A DNA stretch of 11,000 nucleotides from an uncultured Gammaproteobacteria bacterium. GTDB taxonomy: Bacteria; Pseudomonadota; Gammaproteobacteria; Halothiobacillales; Halothiobacillaceae. The notes under the pieces are model-generated. The model made no database searches, was not told the DNA's origin, and worked only from the letters and a program-made list of their open reading frames with translations. A program made the translations under genes and the position numbers. The stretch's first letter is position 1, and every line of letters starts with the position of its first letter. Where the stretch lies: NCBI GenBank assembly GCA_938004235.1, contig CALKWL010000323.1, forward strand, positions 1 through 11,000, in the 5' to 3' direction. Shown here piece after piece: positions 6,350 to 11,000 of this stretch.

Positions 6350-7213
6350 ATGAAAATAAGCGCCTTCACCTTTCTGCGCAATGGCGCGTTGCTCGGTTAT
6401 CCGTTTGAGGAAAGCATCCGTTCGGTGCTGCCGCTGGTGGATGAGTTCATCGTCGCGCTGGGGCCGTGCGAAGACGACACGCGCGAGCGCATCGAAGCCA
6501 TCGGCGATGACAAAATCCGCATTGTGGATACCGTCTGGAACGAGGCCATGCAGGATCGAGGCTTTGTGTATGGGCAGCAGAAAATGATTGCCCAGTACCA
6601 ATGCAGCGGTGACTGGGCGTTTTATCTCGAAGGCGACGAGGTGGTGCATGAACGCGATCTGCCCGCCTTGCGCGAGTTGATGCAAAAGCATCTGCATGAT
6701 GCCGAGGTTGAGGCGCTGGTGTTCGACTATGTGCATTTTTATGGCGGTGCGCAGTGGCGTTCGATCTGCCCCGGCTGGTATCGCCGTGCGCCGCGCATTA
6801 TCCGCAACACGATCCGCAGCTATGCACCGGATGGACTGTTCTGGGTGGTGATGCATAAAAACAAGCGTGGCCGCTATCCGCGTGCCGCACTCACCGGCGT
6901 ACCGATCTATCACTACGGCTTTGCGCGCAGTATTGATGCCATGCGTGAGAAAAATGCGCGCGTCGGACGCTACTGGGGGCATGAGCACCCGCTGTTTAAT
7001 GGCTACAACATGGATCCGCAGGGATTGGTGCCGTTTAGCGGCGAACATCCGGCGGTGATGGCGCATTGGCTGGAACATGAGGCCGAACAGGGCTTTGTGC
7101 CTGATCCTGATTACAAGCTCACCCGGCGCGAGCAGCGCTACCGCTGGAAAGCGCGCATCGAGCGCTGGTTTGGCGTTGATCTGACGCAGCAACACTTCAC
7201 TCTGGTTCGTTGA
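6350..7213 (+). CDS. GT2-like (GT-A fold) glycosyltransferase
   Basis: This is a probable LPS core or surface-glycan glycosyltransferase acting in the cytoplasm. The protein has 287 residues. Its N-terminus (ISAFTFLRNGALLGYPFEES) and VDEFIVALGPCEDDTRERI follow the GT2 nucleotide-sugar fold. FYLEGDEVVHE, near residues 91-101, sits where the metal-binding DxD is expected, here as E-G-D-E. The middle holds aromatic segments (VHFYGG, CPGWYRR) and YHYGFARS. No membrane segment or signal peptide is visible. The ATG at 6350 lies 16 bp after element B1, with only a weak purine-rich stretch (GAGAG) upstream. The gene ends 11 bp before waaL. Donor and acceptor sugars cannot be deduced; the position after waaF suggests core extension. 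Confidence 0.85.
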   Translation: MKISAFTFLRNGALLGYPFEESIRSVLPLVDEFIVALGPCEDDTRERIEAIGDDKIRIVDTVWNEAMQDRGFVYGQQKMIAQYQCSGDWAFYLEGDEVVHERDLPALRELMQKHLHDAEVEALVFDYVHFYGGAQWRSICPGWYRRAPRIIRNTIRSYAPDGLFWVVMHKNKRGRYPRAALTGVPIYHYGFARSIDAMREKNARVGRYWGHEHPLFNGYNMDPQGLVPFSGEHPAVMAHWLEHEAEQGFVPDPDYKLTRREQRYRWKARIERWFGVDLTQQHFTLVR

Positions 7214-7224
7214 GACTCTCACGC

Positions 7225-8433
7225 ATGTTTGCCCTTGAAAAACGAGCCGAATTTTTTGACCTGCAAGCAAAGCGTATGCTGGTGCTGGCGTTTGCGGCGG
7301 CGGTGTTGTCTACGGCGTTGCTGAGCGTGGCGACGGCGCTGGTGATCGTGTTCTGGCTGCTGTCCGGGCGCTTTGCGGCGACCTGGCAGCGGGTCAAAAC
7401 CGAGCCGGTGGTGTGGATGGTGCTTGGGTTGCTGGGCTTGAGCCTGATTGGCATGGCGTACACGCCGGCACCGCTGAACGAGGCACTGGAGGGCGCGGGA
7501 AAGTACGCCAAGCTGGCGCTGCTGCCGCTGGCCGTGTTCCTGCTGGACGATATGCGCTGGGCGAAGCGAGCGCTGTACGCCTTTCTCGGCGCGCTGGCGC
7601 TGGCGGTGTTCGCCTCTTATCTTGAGGGTTATGGGCTGACCCCCGACTGGACGGCCAAGGGCGACAGCACGGCTTTTGCCGGACATATCACCCTGAGTCT
7701 GTTCGAGGCGCTGGGCGCGTTTATCGCCTTTACGCTGGCGCGTTTTGAGCCGCAGCGTCGCGTCATGTGGGTGCTGCTGGGTGTGTTTTTCCTCTCGCAT
7801 TTGTTCATCCTGAACACAGGGCGGACTGGGCAGGTCTTGGCGCTGGCCATGCTGGCGGTGTTGATGTTCCAGATGCTGCGCTGGAAGGGGGTGCTGATCG
7901 GTGGCGCATTGGCTGCGATGTTGATGACCGCTGCTTGGTTTGGCAGTGCGCAATTCCAGCAACGTCTGTTGGTCGGAGCGCATGATTTGCAGCAATACGA
8001 GCAGGGTGATTCGCGCAATTCTCTGGGCGCGCGGCTCGATTTCTGGAGCAATAGCCTGAAAATTATTCAGGACAAGCCGCTGACTGGGCATGGTACAGGC
8101 GGTCTGAAGGCGGTTTACCCGGCCTATGCCTCGTCACAGGGCTGGTTGACCGACAATCCGCACAACGAATTTTTGATGGTGACGATTCAGTGGGGTGCGC
8201 TGGCGCTGGCCTTGCTGTTGGGGTTGTTCATCGCCATGGCGCAGGCCAGCGGGCGGCTGGCGCCGGAGGCCGGGGCGATCATGTGGGGCGTGCTCACAGC
8301 CTATGCTCTGGGTGGGTTGTTCAATTCGCTGCTGCTCGATCACCGTGAGGGCATGATGTTTGCCATGCTGGTCGGCCTGTTGCTGGCTTGGCGCCCTGGC
8401 CTGCCGAATCTGGACAAGACGGGTTCCACATGA
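7225..8433 (+). CDS. waaL: O-antigen ligase family membrane protein (WaaL type)
   Basis: This is predicted to transfer undecaprenyl-diphosphate-linked glycan to the lipid A-core in the periplasmic leaflet of the inner membrane. The protein has 402 residues with about ten hydrophobic segments. The first spans roughly 17-46, and another group spans 184-240. A long soluble loop around 241-310 precedes DNPHNEFL. NPHNEF at 311-316, with H313, is the conserved histidine region of the Wzy_C/WaaL fold. R200 in NTGRTGQ matches the conserved arginine region of ligases and polymerases, and GHGTGG is at 288-293. I chose ATG 7225; a TTG at 7210 overlapping the upstream stop would add five residues. The stop overlaps the next start as ATGA. 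A Wzy polymerase is the alternative, but placement within a core operon favours a ligase. Confidence 0.85.
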   Translation: MFALEKRAEFFDLQAKRMLVLAFAAAVLSTALLSVATALVIVFWLLSGRFAATWQRVKTEPVVWMVLGLLGLSLIGMAYTPAPLNEALEGAGKYAKLALLPLAVFLLDDMRWAKRALYAFLGALALAVFASYLEGYGLTPDWTAKGDSTAFAGHITLSLFEALGAFIAFTLARFEPQRRVMWVLLGVFFLSHLFILNTGRTGQVLALAMLAVLMFQMLRWKGVLIGGALAAMLMTAAWFGSAQFQQRLLVGAHDLQQYEQGDSRNSLGARLDFWSNSLKIIQDKPLTGHGTGGLKAVYPAYASSQGWLTDNPHNEFLMVTIQWGALALALLLGLFIAMAQASGRLAPEAGAIMWGVLTAYALGGLFNSLLLDHREGMMFAMLVGLLLAWRPGLPNLDKTGST

Positions 8434-9182
8434 AACTGAGCGTGGTGCTGATTACGCTGAATGAGGCCGAGCGTCTGCGCACCACGCTTGCGGCGGTGGC
8501 GTGGGCGGACGAAATGATTGTGCTGGATGCGGGCAGCACGGATGCCACGCTTGAAATTGCACGCGAATTTACCGACAAGGTGTTTGTCGATGCCGATTGG
8601 CAGGGCTTTGGTGTGCAGAAAAACCGTGCCTTGGCGCTGGCGAGCGGCGAGTGGGTGTTGTCGCTGGATGCCGATGAAGTGGTGACACCCGAGCTTGCCG
8701 CGGAAATTCAGGCGATCCTGCAAAATCCCGATGCGGATGCCTATGCCATCCCGCGCCTGTCCAGCTTTTTAGGGCGCGAAATGCGGCATAGCGGCTGGTG
8801 GCCGGATGAGGTGGTGCGCCTGTTTCGGCGCGGCACGGCGCAGTTCTCCGCTGATGTGGTGCATGAGCGCCTGCTGGTTGAGGGGAAGGTGGGGCGTTTG
8901 CAGCACGCCTTGCAACATGCCAGCTTCAGCTCGCTGGAGCAGGTGCTGGACAAGGTGAATCGCTACTCCAGCGCCGGCGCGGAACGCTTGCAGGCGCAAG
9001 GGCGCAGGGCGGGCTTGGGTACGGCCCTTGGACGCGGCGTGTGGGCTTTTTTTCGTACCTACATTCTCAAGGCCGGTTTTTTGGACGGGCGCGAGGGATT
9101 CATGCTGGCGGTGTCGAATGCCGAAGGTGTGTATTACCGTTATCTCAAGCTGATGCTGCTTAATGAGCGCTCGCGGTCATGA
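8430..9182 (+). CDS. GT2 family glycosyltransferase, WaaE/KdtX-like
   Basis: This resembles the WaaE/KdtX group, which adds beta-1,4-glucose to heptose I in Klebsiella-type cores. The 250-residue protein starts MKLSVVLITLNEAERL, followed by ADEMIVLDAGSTD (DAGSTD at 33-38). The metal-binding LDADEV is at 79-84 (D80, D82), and FGVQKNRALALASGEW is at 60-75. A C-terminal segment FFRTYILKAGFLDGREGF near 207-224 is typical of this group and looks membrane-associated. The ATG at 8430 overlaps the waaL stop by 4 bp. A longer in-frame start at 8388 would extend into waaL and is not family-like. The stop overlaps the next gene by ATGA, so this is a translationally coupled trio with waaL and the next GT2. 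The exact sugar is inferred by similarity only. Confidence 0.9.
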   Translation: MKLSVVLITLNEAERLRTTLAAVAWADEMIVLDAGSTDATLEIAREFTDKVFVDADWQGFGVQKNRALALASGEWVLSLDADEVVTPELAAEIQAILQNPDADAYAIPRLSSFLGREMRHSGWWPDEVVRLFRRGTAQFSADVVHERLLVEGKVGRLQHALQHASFSSLEQVLDKVNRYSSAGAERLQAQGRRAGLGTALGRGVWAFFRTYILKAGFLDGREGFMLAVSNAEGVYYRYLKLMLLNERSRS

Positions 9183-10036
9183 ATGCCAGCGTGCTGAAAA
9201 TCAGTGCCAATCAGGTCAGCGCCAACCGGGTCAGCGTCGTTGTCACCACATACAACCGTCCGGATGCCTTGGGCGCGGTACTGGCGGCACTGATTCGCCA
9301 GAGCGATCTTCCGCTGGAGGTTCTGGTGGCGGATGACGGCTCGGGCGAGGCCACGCGCCTGTGTGTGCGGGCATGGCAGGCGCAAGCCCCGTTTGCCTTG
9401 CGCCATGTCTGGCACGAGGATAACGGTTTCCGTGCGGCAGCCATCCGCAATCGGGCAGCGGCGCAGGCACAAGGCGACTATCTGGTTTTTCTGGATGGCG
9501 ACAGCGTACCTTTTGCGGATTTTGTTGCCCGTCACGCCGCATTGGCCGAGGCGCAGCGTTTTGTCAGCGGCAATCGCCTGTTGCTCTCTGAGACATTAAC
9601 CCGACAGGTGTTGGCGGGGTCAGAACAGCCGATACAGTGGTCGTGCTGGCGCTGGTTGGGCGCTCGCCTGCGCGGGCGGGTGAACCGTCTTTTGCCTCTG
9701 CTGCGTCTGCCAGATGGCCGTTGGCGCGACCGCGTGCAGCATGAATGGCGCGGAGCACGCACTTGTAATCTGGCGCTGTGGCGTGACGATTTTGTGCGCG
9801 TGAACGGTTTCGACGAAGATTATGCAGGCTGGGGGCATGAAGATGCTGATCTGGCCGTGCGCCTGATGCGTGCAGGCGTGTTGCGCAAGGATGGACGCCA
9901 TGCAGTGCCGGTGCTGCATCTCTGGCACGCGGAAAACCCGCGCGATAATGAGGCTCTGAACCGAGAGCGCTTGCAGGCTGTGCTGGAGGAACAACGCCCG
10001 ATGCGTGCGCAGCGCGGTGTAGATCAATATCTTTGA
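9179..10036 (+). CDS. GT2 glycosyltransferase with galactosyltransferase-type C-terminal domain
   Basis: This probable core or surface-glycan glycosyltransferase has 285 residues. The N-terminal GT2 domain has VSVVVTTYNRPDAL at 18-31, ADDGS at 51-55 and the metal-binding DGD at 106-108 in YLVFLDGDSVP. The C-terminal half has RTCNLALWRDDFVRVNGFDE followed by GWGHEDADLAVRLMRAG (GWGHED at 217-222), the signature of the Glyco_transf_7C/chondroitin-synthase-like family, and HLWH at 247-250. The first 17 residues precede the fold and contain a short duplicated SANQV/SANRV peptide. The start overlaps the upstream stop by 4 bp, and the TGA stop ends one base before element B2. Donor and acceptor are unknown. 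There is no signal peptide or membrane segment, so it is probably cytoplasmic. Confidence 0.87.
   Translation: MNASVLKISANQVSANRVSVVVTTYNRPDALGAVLAALIRQSDLPLEVLVADDGSGEATRLCVRAWQAQAPFALRHVWHEDNGFRAAAIRNRAAAQAQGDYLVFLDGDSVPFADFVARHAALAEAQRFVSGNRLLLSETLTRQVLAGSEQPIQWSCWRWLGARLRGRVNRLLPLLRLPDGRWRDRVQHEWRGARTCNLALWRDDFVRVNGFDEDYAGWGHEDADLAVRLMRAGVLRKDGRHAVPVLHLWHAENPRDNEALNRERLQAVLEEQRPMRAQRGVDQYL
9203..9232 (+). repeat. Short 15-nt tandem duplication at the 5' end of a GT2 gene
   Basis: AGTGCCAATCAGGTC (9203-9217) is followed directly by AGCGCCAACCGGGTC (9218-9232), 12 of 15 identical, encoding SANQV then SANRV. It lies upstream of the catalytic fold, and adding or losing a unit would keep the frame. 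With two units only, this could be chance. Confidence 0.4.
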
Positions 10037-10177
10037 GGACACGCCTATAAATCCGCTGAAATCGTGCTGGCTGCGCCAAAACACGGCTCAAAATGCTCAC
10101 ATACTGCGTGTATGCTGCGCCTTTTCACCGTATTTTGTCTCGCCATCATCCATTTGATCGAATTTCTAGACGTGCCC
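10037..10177 (-). mobile_element. Element B2: inverted second copy of the 141-bp palindromic repeat
   Basis: The reverse complement of element B1 aligns end to end with this segment at roughly 80% identity by eye. A 26-bp identical core lies at 10077-10102 here and 6268-6293 in B1. The 28-bp arms (10037-10064 and 10150-10177) match at 21 of 28 positions when inverted. The centre is a hairpin CATAC (10100-10104), loop TGCGT, GTATG (10110-10114), exactly at the midpoint. It begins one base after the upstream GT2 stop and ends 14 bp before the deacetylase ATG. Flanks TTGA and TCGA are not an exact duplication. It encodes no convincing protein. Confidence 0.85.
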
Positions 10178-10179
10178 TC

Positions 10180-10183
10180 GAGG
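10180..10183 (+). promoter_or_regulatory. Shine-Dalgarno of the deacetylase gene
   Basis: GAGG lies 8 nt before ATG 10192 and just outside element B2. It supports that start over an ATG at 10093, which lies inside the element. Confidence 0.6.
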
Positions 10184-10191
10184 TTGTAGCC

Positions 10192-10917
10192 ATGCCCATC
10201 CCCATTCTGATGTATCACCAGATCGACACGCCGCCCGCACGCGGTACGCCGATGCGCGGTATGGTGGTTGCGCCCAAACGCTTTGCGGCGCAGATGAGGC
10301 TATTGAAGCTTCTGGGTTATCGCGGTCTGTCGATGAGCGAATTGATGCCCTATCTGCGCGGTGAAAAGGTGGGCAAGGTGGTGGGCATTACCCTGGATGA
10401 TGGCTATGTGAATACGCTGGAGAATGCAGCACCGGTGCTGCAAAAGCTTGGTTTTTCAGCGACCTGCTATGCCGTGAGTAAACGCTTGGGCGGCTTTAAC
10501 GACTGGGATGCGGCCATGGGCGTGCCGCAAAAGCCGTTGATGAATGCGGCGCAACTGCGCGCTTGGGTGGCGGCGGGCATGGAAATAGGGGCGCACACGC
10601 GCAATCATCTTGACCTGACCACGCTTGACGACGACACGGCACGCGAGGAAATCACGCGCTGCAAGGCGGAGCTGGAAGAGGCGTGCGGCGCGCCAGTGCA
10701 GCATTTTTGTTATCCCTATGGACGCTTTACGCCCAGTCATCTGCATTTTGTGCGCGAGGCGGGGTATTTCTCCGCAACGACCACGCGACGCGGTCGGGCG
10801 GCGATTCATGGCGATGTGTTCAGCCTGCCGCGCGTGCTGGTGGCGCAGGCGACCTGGCTTGGGCCATTCGCGCTCAAACTGTGGGCGCGCTATGAAGACC
10901 AGCGGGGCATGAAATGA
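10192..10917 (+). CDS. Polysaccharide deacetylase family protein (NodB homology, CE4)
   Basis: This metal-dependent deacetylase is predicted to remove N- or O-acetyl groups from a sugar. From ATG 10192 it has 241 residues. ILMYHQI at 5-11 is the usual entry to the fold. Motif 1 is ITLDDGY at 66-72, with catalytic base and metal ligand D69 and D70. Motif 2 is HTRNH at 135-139, with two metal-binding histidines. Motif 3 is YPYGR at 174-178. No signal peptide or membrane helix is visible, suggesting a cytoplasmic or membrane-peripheral enzyme working on a core intermediate, as with deacetylases of HexNAc residues in some LPS cores. That substrate is inferred from the neighbours only. An in-frame ATG at 10093 would add 33 residues derived from element B2. 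The stop overlaps the next start as ATGA. Confidence 0.9.
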   Translation: MPIPILMYHQIDTPPARGTPMRGMVVAPKRFAAQMRLLKLLGYRGLSMSELMPYLRGEKVGKVVGITLDDGYVNTLENAAPVLQKLGFSATCYAVSKRLGGFNDWDAAMGVPQKPLMNAAQLRAWVAAGMEIGAHTRNHLDLTTLDDDTAREEITRCKAELEEACGAPVQHFCYPYGRFTPSHLHFVREAGYFSATTTRRGRAAIHGDVFSLPRVLVAQATWLGPFALKLWARYEDQRGMK

Positions 10918-10953
10918 GCTTGGCGTTGAAACGTCTGCGTATCGCAATCATTA
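10914..10953 (+). CDS. 5' fragment of an unidentified gene, cut by adapter sequence
   Basis: The ATG at 10914 overlaps the deacetylase stop (ATGA) and opens a frame reading MSLALKRLRIAII before the adapter begins. A short basic stretch followed by a hydrophobic beta-strand-like segment is a common start for GT4 glycosyltransferases, and the context would fit, but 13 residues are not enough to assign a function. Everything after 10953 in this frame is artefact. Confidence 0.6.
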
Positions 10954-11000
10954 AGATCGGAAGAGCACACGTCTGAACTCCAGTCACGTCAGTCAATCTC
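10954..11000 (+). other. Illumina TruSeq-type adapter read-through (not genomic)
   Basis: Positions 10954-10987 match the 34-nt TruSeq read-1 adapter exactly as I know it, starting AGATCGGAAGAGC and ending CCAGTCAC. Positions 10988-10995 (GTCAGTCA) fit an 8-nt i7 index, and ATCTC at 10996-11000 is the start of the following P7-side sequence. The contig was probably extended by untrimmed reads. The segment should be removed. Confidence 0.98.

Noticed and set aside
5946..6353. Plus-strand ORF reading through element B1 and ending in RVSP
   Set aside because: It overlaps waaF in another frame. Its C-terminal similarity to the minus-strand ORF 9564-10100 arises only because both translate copies of element B.
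7219..8091. 290-codon minus-strand ORF opposite waaL
   Set aside because: Gln/Arg/His-rich antisense shadow of a membrane protein gene.
9564..10100. Minus-strand ORF starting MSILSRVLAQPARF inside element B2
   Set aside because: Mostly antisense of the GT2 gene. The start lies in the repeat and there is no supporting ribosome binding site or domain.
10093..10191. 33-residue N-terminal extension of the deacetylase
   Set aside because: It is translated from element B2 and does not belong to the CE4 fold. ATG 10192 has GAGG at good spacing.

Overview
The window is a lipopolysaccharide (LPS) inner-core and ADP-heptose biosynthesis locus from a Gram-negative bacterium. The proteins look like Pseudomonadota. 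A fused HldE, an ADP-heptose epimerase, and a WaaF carrying the CSPCFKR-type cysteine cluster point to a gamma- or betaproteobacterium. I cannot name the genus. The DNA is GC-rich, genes are packed tightly, and ATGA stop/start overlaps are common.

Layout. At the left, an RlmN/Cfr-family radical SAM RNA methyltransferase (+) runs convergently into a minus-strand block: gmhA, gmhB and a small VF530-type protein. An 80-bp divergent intergenic region separates gmhA from the plus-strand core operon. That operon is hldE, hldD, waaF, a GT2-like glycosyltransferase, a WaaL-type O-antigen ligase, a WaaE/KdtX-like GT2, a second GT2, a polysaccharide deacetylase, and the first 13 codons of another gene. 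GmhA, HldE, GmhB and HldD together give the four-enzyme route from sedoheptulose 7-phosphate to ADP-L-glycero-D-manno-heptose. WaaF uses that product, and the downstream enzymes extend, modify and cap the core.

The main unexpected content is three short non-coding mobile-element-like sequences, which occupy exactly the three junctions where the plus-strand operon is not tightly packed. Element A (4966-5202, 237 bp) has imperfect terminal inverted repeats and three internal hairpins. It sits in frame near the 5' end of waaF, adding about 79 codons. Elements B1 (6194-6333) and B2 (10037-10177) are two diverged copies of one roughly 140-bp, nearly fully palindromic element in opposite orientations. 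They flank a 3.7-kb block of glycosyltransferase and ligase genes. B1 supplies the waaF stop codon. Changes between B1 and B2 occur in pairs on opposite arms, as expected if hairpin pairing is conserved.

The last 47 bases (10954-11000) are Illumina TruSeq-type adapter, including an index and the start of the P7-side sequence. They are not biological DNA, and the last gene is cut there. I found no rRNA, tRNA, CRISPR array, transposase gene or defence system.
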